Positions 50,371 through 58,247 of a stretch of DNA of 64,000 nt are shown here, piece by piece. Made by a program: the position numbers and the translations under genes. Every line of letters starts with the position of its first letter. Position 1 is the first letter of the stretch. The notes under the pieces are model-generated. The model did not search any database and had not been told where the DNA came from. It worked only from the letters and a program-made list of their open reading frames with translations. The stretch is from Dehalococcoidia bacterium (GTDB lineage Bacteria > Chloroflexota > Dehalococcoidia > Lucifugimonadales > JAGWBF01), in assembly GCA_021295955.1 (NCBI GenBank), contig JAGWBJ010000002.1:62001-126000 (forward strand), read 5' to 3'.

Positions 50371-50394
50371 CGTCTTTCCGGAGAAGGCCGGAAG
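50371..50394 (+). repeat. REP-like palindrome (copy 1)
   Basis: CGTCTTTCCGGAGAAGGCCG followed by GAAG: TTCCGG and CCGGAA arms around AGAAGG. A related element lies in the opposite orientation at 58002-58022. Confidence 0.45.
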
Positions 50395-50489
50395 TAGAGC
50401 GAGGTCTCCGGGCCCGGGACCCTCTCGGGCACCAATGGTCCAAATCAGAGGAATGAGAACTCAGGCAGCCCCCACGGGGAGGTAGGTTG

Positions 50490-53042
50490 ATGTGGTTGTC
50501 CATGGCCGGTAGGTCATCCTCGAAGAAAGTCCCGGAACATCTCCGGGGCCCCTCGGTACACCGCAGGATGGTCCGAGGCCCGCTGCTGGCGGTCGCCTGG
50601 GCGGTCCTGGCTCTCTCCCTTCTCCTGGCCGCCTGCGACGGGGATGAGGAAGTCACCATCACTCCCGGGCCCACGGAGCCGGCCGTGTCGACACCCGCGG
50701 TGGCGCCCACCGCGACCCCGGAGCCCGCTCCGACTTCACGCCCCGTTCCCACCGCCACGCTTGTGCCCACCCCGGCGCCCACGCGAGTGCCGCCTACCGC
50801 CACTCCCCCCGCGACTCCAACCCCGGCGCCGACACCGACACCACGCCCGACGTCGACCCCCGCGCCGAGTCCGACTCCCGTTCACCAACCGGCGGAGCTC
50901 TTCCTGGAGGTCTCCGAGCCCCAGGACAGCAGCGTCGTCGATACACCCAACGTCATCGTGAGCGGCCGCTCCTCCCCCGACGCCACCGTGAGCGTCAACG
51001 GACAGATCGCGGAGGTCGACGCGGAAGGGTCCTTCAGCACGCCGGAGCCGGTGACCCTGCAAGAGGGACCCAACGCCATCGAGGTCATAGCCAGCGACCT
51101 TGCCGGCGGAGTCGAGACCATGGTCCTTACCGTCATCTCGATCCCGTCCGGCCAGGCAGGGATGTCGGGACTCTTCGGGCAGGCCTCGGACATCGAATTT
51201 CCATCCCCCGGAGTTGCCGCGATAACCGTCGCAGGCGCCGTGACCGTGGAGGTCGACGAGAGCTCCTCGGTCCAGGTGCCCGGCCAGGCGCGTGCTTCCG
51301 CGGCTGATATCAGGGTTGGCGACTTCCTCGCCGTACTGGCCCGGGAGAGGCCTGGGCGGAGGCCGTTGGCCTCCAGCCTCCTGGCCAAGCCCGCGGCTCC
51401 CGTGTCCACGGCCCACTTCAACGGGGCCCTCATCGGCGCCGAAGGGGACCGGTACGTGCTGATGGACGGAAACGGCAACGTACTGGCAGCAGACCTGCGG
51501 CCCCAGGCCGGAAGGATCGAGCTGGCCAAGGTGGTCACCGCCGTCATCCGCCAGGACGTCCGCACGGGGGCCATGTCGGTCGTGGGGGCCGAGTCGGTTG
51601 ACGGGAAGCTGGACCGGCTGCAGACGGCCCTCTCCGACGCCACCGGCGCCGACGCCGGACAGAACGTGCGAAACCTTGGGCAGCGCCTGAAGGCTGCTAC
51701 GACGGGTCACCTGACAATCGCCCAGCGTGTTCTCGACCGGGTGGACCCCAACCTGAGGCTGCTGTTCGCCAACTCCCTGGATAGCGCGGCCGCCGGCCAT
51801 GCCGGACGCCTCGCCGCCTTCCAGCTCGGAAACCCGTGCATGAGTGTGTCGGGCGTCATAGAGGTGGTCCAGCACGTCGATGGAGTCGTACGGGTCTCCC
51901 AGGACGAGGGGCCGGACATAGAGGTTACCATTACCGACTCCACCCAAATCAGGCAGTTCGGCGACCCGTCCCACTCCGGAAACCTGGTGGCGGGACAGCG
52001 GGTCGCGGCCACCTACGACCGCCAGACCAACCAGGCCCTGTCTATAGACGCCCTCTTCCCGACCCTGGAGCCAAGGCTGGCCGCCCACCTTCTCAGGCAG
52101 ATACGCACCATGGAGCTGGAGGGCACCGTCGACGCCCGCACCGGGAACGGTAGGCTGATCGTAACCCTGGACACGGGCCGGACCGTAACTCTCACCGCGA
52201 CCGACGCCACCCGGGTGACGGTCAGCGAGTCTCTCGCAGGGCTGGCGGACCTGGTCGCCGGAGACTCCATCAAGGTGCGCTACGACCCCGGCGCCCTGGT
52301 AGCCCTGAGCGTAGACACCTTCGACGAGCGTCTCGACCGCAGGTTCATCTCGGGCGTGGTCACGGCCGTCGTTGCCAAGATCAGGCCGGGAATCGTCATG
52401 CCGGGCGTATCCGACGAGGGCAATCTCGCCGTGCTCACGCCCTCGGGCGAAACGGTGGTCCTCAACATCGGCAACAACACCGTGGTCGAGCGCAACGGCC
52501 TGCGGATGAACATCGGCGCCGTGAGGAGGGGCGACCTCGTCAGGCCCGTCTCCCACTACAACGTCGCCACGCAGGAGCTTCAGTCCCTGGTCCTCCGGGA
52601 ACCCCAGCTAACCGGGACCGTGCGAGGCGCTGTGGTGACGCCGGCGGGGAACCGGTGGGTCACAATCTCGACTGACAGCATGGACCTGATTACCATGCTG
52701 GTCGAGGAGGAGACCGCCTTCCAGGCGCTGGCATCGGGCCAGCGGGTCCTGGCCACGGCCTTTACGGCAACGTCGGTCAGGGCCCCTGCGCTGCAAGTCC
52801 AGCCGCCCCGCGCCCTCCGGGCCGGCGGCTCCATTACCGGATTGGACAAGGCCAAGGGGGTCGTCACGCTGAGGACCTCCGCCGGCGACTCCATCGAGCT
52901 GCTGGTGCCCGAGAAGCCGGGCGTAGTCACCCTGGGCGGGCGTCCATCCTCCACCGACGAGCTGAACATAGGGGACGACGTGCAGATGGTCTACTACCGG
53001 CCCGACATGGTCGTGATCAGCATGACCGTGGCCGGGCGGTAG
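50490..53042 (+). CDS. Large lipoprotein with Pro/Thr linker, Big-like domain and repeated beta modules
   Basis: An 850-residue secreted lipoprotein. ATG 50490 follows GGGGAGG by 7 nt. The signal has a long positive n-region, a hydrophobic core at 32-47 and lipobox LLAAC (Cys49); GTG at 50568 is an alternative start. Residues about 66-131 are a Pro/Thr/Ala linker. Residues about 134-215 read like a bacterial Ig-like/glucodextranase-type domain (SVVDTPNVIVSGRSSPDATVS). The remaining 620 residues repeat a beta-rich module in which a GxV/I segment, a DGxxVxV strand and a V(G/A)DxVxVxY closure recur (for example VAGDSIKVRYDPG and NIGDDVQMVYYRPD), resembling DUF5666-type domains. Likely a cell-surface structural or binding protein; no catalytic motif is seen. 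Confidence 0.75.
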   Translation: MWLSMAGRSSSKKVPEHLRGPSVHRRMVRGPLLAVAWAVLALSLLLAACDGDEEVTITPGPTEPAVSTPAVAPTATPEPAPTSRPVPTATLVPTPAPTRVPPTATPPATPTPAPTPTPRPTSTPAPSPTPVHQPAELFLEVSEPQDSSVVDTPNVIVSGRSSPDATVSVNGQIAEVDAEGSFSTPEPVTLQEGPNAIEVIASDLAGGVETMVLTVISIPSGQAGMSGLFGQASDIEFPSPGVAAITVAGAVTVEVDESSSVQVPGQARASAADIRVGDFLAVLARERPGRRPLASSLLAKPAAPVSTAHFNGALIGAEGDRYVLMDGNGNVLAADLRPQAGRIELAKVVTAVIRQDVRTGAMSVVGAESVDGKLDRLQTALSDATGADAGQNVRNLGQRLKAATTGHLTIAQRVLDRVDPNLRLLFANSLDSAAAGHAGRLAAFQLGNPCMSVSGVIEVVQHVDGVVRVSQDEGPDIEVTITDSTQIRQFGDPSHSGNLVAGQRVAATYDRQTNQALSIDALFPTLEPRLAAHLLRQIRTMELEGTVDARTGNGRLIVTLDTGRTVTLTATDATRVTVSESLAGLADLVAGDSIKVRYDPGALVALSVDTFDERLDRRFISGVVTAVVAKIRPGIVMPGVSDEGNLAVLTPSGETVVLNIGNNTVVERNGLRMNIGAVRRGDLVRPVSHYNVATQELQSLVLREPQLTGTVRGAVVTPAGNRWVTISTDSMDLITMLVEEETAFQALASGQRVLATAFTATSVRAPALQVQPPRALRAGGSITGLDKAKGVVTLRTSAGDSIELLVPEKPGVVTLGGRPSSTDELNIGDDVQMVYYRPDMVVISMTVAGR
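50686..50885 (+). repeat. Low-complexity Pro/Thr/Ala linker-coding repeat
   Basis: C-rich imperfect repeats encode a PTPAPTPTPRPTSTPAP-type spacer between the lipid anchor and the folded domains, the mirror image of the tract in the divergent lipoprotein gene. Confidence 0.7.
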
Positions 53043-53109
53043 CCGCCGGGTCGGGGCCGTCCCACCGGCGGCGGCCCCCGGCGGCGTTTCTGGCCGGGGC
53101 TAATGGGTC

Positions 53110-53115
53110 TATAAT
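53110..53115 (+). promoter_or_regulatory. -10 box placed for a leaderless exporter transcript
   Basis: TATAAT ends 9 nt before ATG 53125, so transcription would begin at or next to the start codon. The -35 region is poor (TTTCTG at 53087-53092, 17-bp spacing). Confidence 0.45.
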
Positions 53116-53124
53116 GGGCCTGGT

Positions 53125-54924
53125 ATGGGCATGCTCCTTCGTCTGGCGGGATACGCGCTGCGCTACCGGCGGTCGCTGGCCCTCGCCTACGTCAGCCTGA
53201 TAGGCTCCACCCTCCTGTCGCTGGCCATTCCACGGTTCCTGGGCATAGCCATCGACTCGGCCCTGGAGGGCAGCCGGACCAGCGACCTGGTCATGTGGGC
53301 GGCGCTGGTCCTCGCGGTGACCCTGGTGCGAGGCGGCTTCGGCTACGGCCAGAGCTACTTTTCCGAGCACGTTTCCCAGGGCGTGTCCTTCGACCTGAGG
53401 CATGCCTTCCTCCTACGCCTCCAGTCCCTCAGCTTCGCCTTCCACGACCGGGAGAGGACCGGTGACATGATGTCCCGGGCCACCGCCGACGTGGAAAGCA
53501 TCCGCTGGTTCGTCAGCTTTGGGCTCATCTACTCGGTACACGTCCTGGTGCTGCTGGGTGCGGTGGCCGGGCTGCTCCTGACCACCAACTGGCAGCTCGG
53601 CCTCCTGGGCCTCAGCGCCGTGCCCCTGGCGACGGCAATCGCCGTACGGGTCAGCCGCAGGTTCCGCGTCATGTGGACGGAGGTCCAGGCCGACACGGGC
53701 CGCATGACCACGGTGCTGCAGGAGAACCTCTCCGGAATGCGCGTGGTCAAGACTTTCGGCGCCGAGGAGTACGAGAAGGCGAAGTTTCACCAGGCCGCCG
53801 ACGTGGTCGCCGAGCGGACCTTCGCCGTCAACCGCCTCCACGCCGCCAACTCGTCACTGTTGACCCTGCTGTTCACCCTGGTTACGGCGGGAGTGGTCTG
53901 GTACGGCGGTTGGCTCATCATCGACGGCCGGACGGCAATGACGGCGGGGGAGCTGACCCAGTTCGTGCTCTATCTGGGCCTGCTGGTGATGCCCACCCGC
54001 ATGTCCGGCTGGATCGTGAACAACTTCGCCCGGGCCATCTCGGCGGGAGAGCGCATCTTCCAGGTGCTGGACGCCCGGTCCCCGGTGGAGGAGCGGCCCG
54101 GAGCCGTGGATTTGGGGCGGACAACCGGGGCCGTGACCTTCGCCTCCGTGGACTTCAGCTACGGCTCCGGGCACAACGGGACCACGCCGGCGCCCGACGT
54201 GCTGCGGGGCGTGAGCCTGGAGGTGGCCGCAGGACAGAAGGTAGCCATCCTGGGCCCGCCCGGCGGCGGCAAGAGCTCCCTGGTCAGTCTCATCCCCCGC
54301 TTCTACGACGTCACCGGCGGAGCCGTCACCGTGGACGGCGTCGACGTGAGGGACGTCACCCTGCAGTCCCTGAGACGGAACGTCGGCATCGTGTTCCAGG
54401 ACGTGTTCCTCTTCATGGCCAGCGTCCGGGACAACATCGCCTACGGCTCGGATAACGCGTCCCTGGAGCAGGTGATGGCGGCCGCTCGGACGGCGCAGGT
54501 CCACGACTTCATTATGGGGCTTCCCCAGCAGTACGACACCCTGGTGGGCGAGCGAGGCGTGACCCTGTCCGGCGGCCAGAAGCAGCGGGTCGCCATCGCC
54601 CGGACCCTGCTCCTTGATCCCCCCGTCCTTATCCTCGACGACTCCACCTCCAGCGTGGACTCGGAGACGGAAACGGCCATCCAGCGGGCCCTCGACCGGG
54701 TAATGGAGGGCAGGACCACGTTCATCATCGCCCACCGCGTGAGCAGCCTGAGACGGGCGGACCAGATCCTGGTGATGGACGGCGGCCGGGTCGTGGAGCG
54801 AGGCACCCATCAGGAGCTCGTCGCCATGGAGGACGGGGCCTACAGGAGGATATACCGGCTGCAGCTGGAGGCCGAAAGCGACGCCTTGGTCCAGACGTCG
54901 GGACCCGACGAGGACGCCGGGTAG
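53125..54924 (+). CDS. ABC exporter half-transporter, subunit 1 (degenerate catalytic site)
   Basis: A 599-residue half-transporter: six membrane helices in residues 1-310 and a nucleotide-binding domain after 335. Walker A GPPGGGKS (377-384) and signature LSGGQ (481-485) are canonical. The Walker B region reads LILDDSTSSVDSE: the catalytic glutamate position is Asp506, a change known from the inactive site of heterodimeric exporters. The H-loop IAHRVSS is kept. Start ATG 53125 has no clear ribosome site, fitting the leaderless promoter. The partner gene starts 17 bp after its stop. It would export lipids, peptides or drugs. Confidence 0.9.
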   Translation: MGMLLRLAGYALRYRRSLALAYVSLIGSTLLSLAIPRFLGIAIDSALEGSRTSDLVMWAALVLAVTLVRGGFGYGQSYFSEHVSQGVSFDLRHAFLLRLQSLSFAFHDRERTGDMMSRATADVESIRWFVSFGLIYSVHVLVLLGAVAGLLLTTNWQLGLLGLSAVPLATAIAVRVSRRFRVMWTEVQADTGRMTTVLQENLSGMRVVKTFGAEEYEKAKFHQAADVVAERTFAVNRLHAANSSLLTLLFTLVTAGVVWYGGWLIIDGRTAMTAGELTQFVLYLGLLVMPTRMSGWIVNNFARAISAGERIFQVLDARSPVEERPGAVDLGRTTGAVTFASVDFSYGSGHNGTTPAPDVLRGVSLEVAAGQKVAILGPPGGGKSSLVSLIPRFYDVTGGAVTVDGVDVRDVTLQSLRRNVGIVFQDVFLFMASVRDNIAYGSDNASLEQVMAAARTAQVHDFIMGLPQQYDTLVGERGVTLSGGQKQRVAIARTLLLDPPVLILDDSTSSVDSETETAIQRALDRVMEGRTTFIIAHRVSSLRRADQILVMDGGRVVERGTHQELVAMEDGAYRRIYRLQLEAESDALVQTSGPDEDAG

Positions 54925-54940
54925 GAGGCGGGCGGTACCG

Positions 54941-56725
54941 ATGCGCATGGGCAGACTGGCCAGGGGGTTGGCCCCCGACGGAGAGCGGCCCAGCCGCGGC
55001 GACACCTACCGGGTCGTGGCGCGGCTGATGGGCTACGTAGCCCCCTACCGGACCCTGTCTCTCATCAGCCTGGCCGCCATGGTCGTGTACGCCGTCTCCG
55101 AGGTGGCCACACCGTGGTTCATCAAGGATGCGGTGGACAGCGTCGTGCCTCCCCAGAGCAGCTCCGACTTGGCCACCGCCATGGTCCTCATGGTCGTGAG
55201 CGCCGCCGTCGGCTACGCTGCCAACTACCTGCACCTGGTCACATTGTCCAGGGTCGGCCAGAATCTGCTGACGGGCCTGCGCACCTCCACCTTCAACCAC
55301 ATGCAGCAGCTGTCCCTCTCCTACTTCCAGCGCACCGAGGTGGGCAGCAACATGTCCAGGGTCCAGAACGACGTGCAGCAGCTACAGGAGTTCCTGTCCA
55401 TCTTCGTCCTGTCCATGGGAGACGTCGTCCGCCTGGTGGGGTTCGTCATCGCCATGCTGCTGATGAAGTGGGACCTGGCCCTGGTGACCATGGGCGTCAT
55501 CCCCGTACTGTTCCTGATCATGGTCTTCTGGCAGCGGATCTCCTGGAAGCACTTCATGGACGTGCGGCGGAACATCGCCTCCGTCAACTCTGCGCTCCAG
55601 GAGAACATATCGGGGGTCAGGGTAATCCAGAGCCTCCACCGGCAGGACGCCAACCTCCGGCAGTTCGACCAGGTGAACCGCAGATACCTGGAAACCAGCC
55701 TCACCTCCACCCGCCTCTCGTCGGCCCTGAACCCCTCGGTGGAGCTGCTCACGGCCGTCGCCACGGCGCTGGTCATCGTGCTCGGGGGCATTATGGTCCT
55801 TCGCGACGACCTGGCCGTGGGGACGCTGGTGGCCTTCGCCCTCTACGTCCAGCGCCTGTTCGACCCCATCCGAAGCCTGACGATGCACTACGGGCAGCTC
55901 CAACGGGCGACCACCTCGGGACAGCACATCTTCGAGATTCTGGACCTGGAGCCGGAGATCGTCGACAACCCCGGCGCCCGGGACCTGCCGCCCCTGACGG
56001 GGCGCGTATCCTTCGACCACGTCGGTTTCAGCTATGTCGAGGGAGTCCGGGTACTGGACGGCATCAACCTCGAAGTGAGCCCCGGCCAGAAGGTGGCGTT
56101 GGTGGGCCCCACCGGAGCGGGAAAGACGACCCTGGCGTCCCTCCTGTCCAGGCTCTACGACGTGGACACGGGAAGGGTGACCGTGGACGGACACGACGTG
56201 AGGGAGGTGCGGCGCTCGTCGCTGAACCGGCAGATCAGCGTGGTGCCCCAGGAGCCCTTCCTGTTCTCCGGCGACATCCGGGAGAACATCCGCTACTCCA
56301 GGCCCGATGCGACCTCCCGGGAGGTGGAGGAGGCCGCCAGGGCCGTGGGGGCCCACGACTTCATCGCCGGCATGGAGCACGGGTACGACACCGTCGTCGA
56401 AGAGCGGGGCGTCAACCTCAGCCCGGGCCAGCGGCAGCTCATCTCCCTGGCCAGGGCCCTGGTGGGAGACCCTCGCATCGTCATACTGGACGAGGCCACC
56501 GCCACCGTGGACAGCCAGACCGAAGCCCTGGTCCAGCGGGGCCTGGCGACGGTCCTCCAGGACCGCACCGCCCTCATAATCGCCCACCGACTGTCCACGG
56601 TGCAGGGGGCGGACCGCATCGTCGTGCTGGACCGTGGCCGGGTCGCCGAGGAGGGCACCCACCAGGAGCTGATGGAGGCCGGGGGCCTCTACGCCCGGCT
56701 CTATGCCCTGGGCCGGGAGGCTTAG
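54941..56725 (+). CDS. ABC exporter half-transporter, subunit 2 (canonical catalytic site)
   Basis: A 594-residue half-transporter with six helices up to about residue 315. Walker A GPTGAGKT (389-396) and Walker B VILDEATATVDS with the catalytic Glu518 are canonical. Its signature reads LSPGQ (493-497) instead of LSGGQ. In a head-to-tail dimer this LSPGQ would face the Asp506 site of subunit 1, giving one degenerate and one active ATP site, as in TM287/288 and BmrCD. ATG 54941 lies 12 nt after GGAGG; a second ATG two codons on is possible. Confidence 0.9.
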   Translation: MRMGRLARGLAPDGERPSRGDTYRVVARLMGYVAPYRTLSLISLAAMVVYAVSEVATPWFIKDAVDSVVPPQSSSDLATAMVLMVVSAAVGYAANYLHLVTLSRVGQNLLTGLRTSTFNHMQQLSLSYFQRTEVGSNMSRVQNDVQQLQEFLSIFVLSMGDVVRLVGFVIAMLLMKWDLALVTMGVIPVLFLIMVFWQRISWKHFMDVRRNIASVNSALQENISGVRVIQSLHRQDANLRQFDQVNRRYLETSLTSTRLSSALNPSVELLTAVATALVIVLGGIMVLRDDLAVGTLVAFALYVQRLFDPIRSLTMHYGQLQRATTSGQHIFEILDLEPEIVDNPGARDLPPLTGRVSFDHVGFSYVEGVRVLDGINLEVSPGQKVALVGPTGAGKTTLASLLSRLYDVDTGRVTVDGHDVREVRRSSLNRQISVVPQEPFLFSGDIRENIRYSRPDATSREVEEAARAVGAHDFIAGMEHGYDTVVEERGVNLSPGQRQLISLARALVGDPRIVILDEATATVDSQTEALVQRGLATVLQDRTALIIAHRLSTVQGADRIVVLDRGRVAEEGTHQELMEAGGLYARLYALGREA

Positions 56726-56805
56726 CGAGCGTCTCGCGCTTCCCGTCTCTTCCCCCTCTAAACGACGGGCCCCGTAACGACGGCATCCGGGGCTTGCCCA
56801 TCCCT

Positions 56806-56834
56806 TTGACATCCCGGGGGCCGGTTGCTATAGT
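56806..56834 (+). promoter_or_regulatory. Promoter of the split TPP decarboxylase
   Basis: TTGACA (56806-56811), 17-bp spacer, TATAGT (56829-56834), 44 bp before ATG 56879. Confidence 0.6.
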
Positions 56835-56878
56835 GTTGCGCGTCGATTCCACCGGTCCCCAGCCGAAAGGACCCAGCC

Positions 56879-57385
56879 ATGAATTGGGCGGAGATCCTCC
56901 TCCAGTGCCTCAAGGAGACCGATACCTCCCTGATCAGCTACGTACCCGACATCAGTATCGACCAGGCCACCAGCAGGATGGAGAACGACCCCTTCTTCCA
57001 CGTGGTGTCCGCCACCAGGGAGGAGGAGGCGGTGGGCATCGCCGTGGGCGCCTACGCGGTGGGCCGCAACTCCGCTGTGTTCATGCAGTCCAGCGGCTTC
57101 GGCAACACCCTCAACGCCATCGGAAGCCTGTGCATCCCCACCCGCACGCCAATACCCCTCTTCATCAACCTCAGGGGGGAGCTGGGTGAGTTCAACATAG
57201 CCCAGGTGGCCATGGGCCGGGGCACCAGGCCCATACTGGAGGTCCTGGGGCTGCCCCACTACACCCTGACCCAGGTGGAGGGCATGGACCGGGTCGTCAA
57301 GGGCGCCATCAAGCTGTGCCACTCCAGCAGGCAGCCCGTCGCCATCTGCATGAACTCGCTCCTCCACGGGGGCAAGCTTGCATAG
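56879..57385 (+). CDS. TPP-dependent decarboxylase, N-terminal (PYR) subunit, sulfo/phosphonopyruvate type
   Basis: A 168-residue protein equal to the PYR domain of thiamine-diphosphate decarboxylases, here a separate gene. The TPP-activating glutamate lies in ATREEEAVGIAVGAYAVGR, and FMQSSGFGNTLNAIGSL and TPIPLFINLRGELGEFN match the alpha subunit of sulfopyruvate decarboxylase (ComD) and the phosphonopyruvate decarboxylase family. ATG 56879 follows AAAGGA. It overlaps the next gene by 8 nt, so both halves are translated together. Substrate (sulfopyruvate, phosphonopyruvate or another 2-oxo acid) uncertain. Confidence 0.82.
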   Translation: MNWAEILLQCLKETDTSLISYVPDISIDQATSRMENDPFFHVVSATREEEAVGIAVGAYAVGRNSAVFMQSSGFGNTLNAIGSLCIPTRTPIPLFINLRGELGEFNIAQVAMGRGTRPILEVLGLPHYTLTQVEGMDRVVKGAIKLCHSSRQPVAICMNSLLHGGKLA

Positions 57386-57953
57386 GTTCGACGGCACCAA
57401 GGTCGTACTCAGGCACATCGGCGACGGCGTCATCGTAAGCAACCTGGGCCCCACCACCGACGAGCTGTGGCACGCCGCCCACCGCAACCGCAACTTCTAC
57501 ACCTACGGCGCCATGGGCCTCTGCTCCTCCATCGCCCTGGGGATGGCCCTCTCCACCCGGGAGAAGGTCGTCTCCCTGGACGGCGACGGCTCCTTGCTGA
57601 TGAACCTGGGCACCATCGCGACCATCGGCCGGGAGAAGCCGCGGAACTTGGTCGTCGTGGTGTGGGACAACGAGGAGTGGGGCCAGACCGGTCACCAGCC
57701 CAGCCACACGGCCACGGGCACCGACCTGGAGCAGGTGGCGAGGGCCTGCGGCATCCCGAAGACGGCCACGGTGTCCAACGAAGAGGACTTGGACGAGATG
57801 GTGCGCGCCGCCATGACCTCCGACGGCCCCTGGTTCATCGTCGCCAAGATCCAGGAGGCCGGCTACATGGCCGTGGCGCCCATCGAGCCCGAGGTGACCC
57901 TCCACCGCATCAGGGAGTCCTTCCTGGGCCCCGCCCAGGCCGCCGGTCACTAG
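57378..57953 (+). CDS. TPP-dependent decarboxylase, C-terminal (PP) subunit, sulfo/phosphonopyruvate type
   Basis: A 191-residue PP-domain subunit (ComE-like). It starts at TTG 57378 inside the end of the previous gene, after a GGGGG ribosome site. The thiamine diphosphate/Mg motif is GDGSLLMN followed about 20 residues on by VVVVWDNEEWGQTGHQ, the standard GDG-N arrangement. NFYTYGAMGLCSSIALGMAL and SDGPWFIVAKIQEAG match family ends. Together with the preceding gene it makes one complete enzyme. Confidence 0.85.
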   Translation: MHRFDGTKVVLRHIGDGVIVSNLGPTTDELWHAAHRNRNFYTYGAMGLCSSIALGMALSTREKVVSLDGDGSLLMNLGTIATIGREKPRNLVVVVWDNEEWGQTGHQPSHTATGTDLEQVARACGIPKTATVSNEEDLDEMVRAAMTSDGPWFIVAKIQEAGYMAVAPIEPEVTLHRIRESFLGPAQAAGH

Positions 57954-58001
57954 TCACCGCGTCCAGCCCCCCCTGACACCAACCCGGCCGCACCCTTCGG
58001 A

Positions 58002-58022
58002 CCCGGCCTTCGCCGGATGACG
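58002..58022 (-). repeat. REP-like palindrome (copy 2)
   Basis: On the minus strand CGTCATCCGGCGAAGGCCGG, with CCGG arms around CGAAGG. It matches the copy at 50371-50394 in about 16 of 20 positions and lies between two transcription units. Confidence 0.45.
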
Positions 58023-58088
58023 AATCACCCCGGCCATTTGGCAGATTCAAATGGACACGGCACCGGCCCCCGTGCACCGCGGTCGTTC

Positions 58089-58117
58089 TTGACACTCATC
58101 ATGGCGGCGCATATACT
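58089..58117 (+). promoter_or_regulatory. Promoter of the dihydropyrimidinase unit
   Basis: TTGACA (58089-58094), 17-bp spacer, TATACT (58112-58117), giving a leader of about 125 nt before ATG 58248. Confidence 0.6.
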
Positions 58118-58160
58118 CGGGCTCAGGCGGCCAGGCACGGTCGTACACGTCAATCGGGCC

Positions 58161-58233
58161 CGGGGCCTCGATCCTCACGACTGTCCCGGCCTTCGACCCT
58201 CACGACTGCCCGGGGCCTCGACCCTCACGACTG
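58161..58233 (+). repeat. Three direct repeats in the dihydropyrimidinase leader
   Basis: Three near-identical copies of CGGGGCCTCGACCCTCACGA followed by CTG, at 58161-58183, 58187-58209 and 58211-58233, spaced about 25 bp centre to centre. They lie between the promoter and the AAGGAGG ribosome site, so they are in the transcribed leader. Confidence 0.7.
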
Positions 58234-58247
58234 AAGGAGGGAACCCC

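Larger units (their letters stand above)
50034..50489. other. Divergent regulatory region between two lipoprotein genes
   Basis: A 456-bp gap without a convincing gene. It contains a minus-strand promoter at 50074-50103, a possible plus-strand promoter at 50221-50248 (TTGAAG, 16-bp spacer, TATACC) and a REP-like palindrome at 50371-50394. Confidence 0.5.

Noticed and set aside
58161-58233. Three direct repeats as a small CRISPR array
   Set aside because: The intervals between copies are only 1-3 bp, so there are no spacers, and no cas genes are near.
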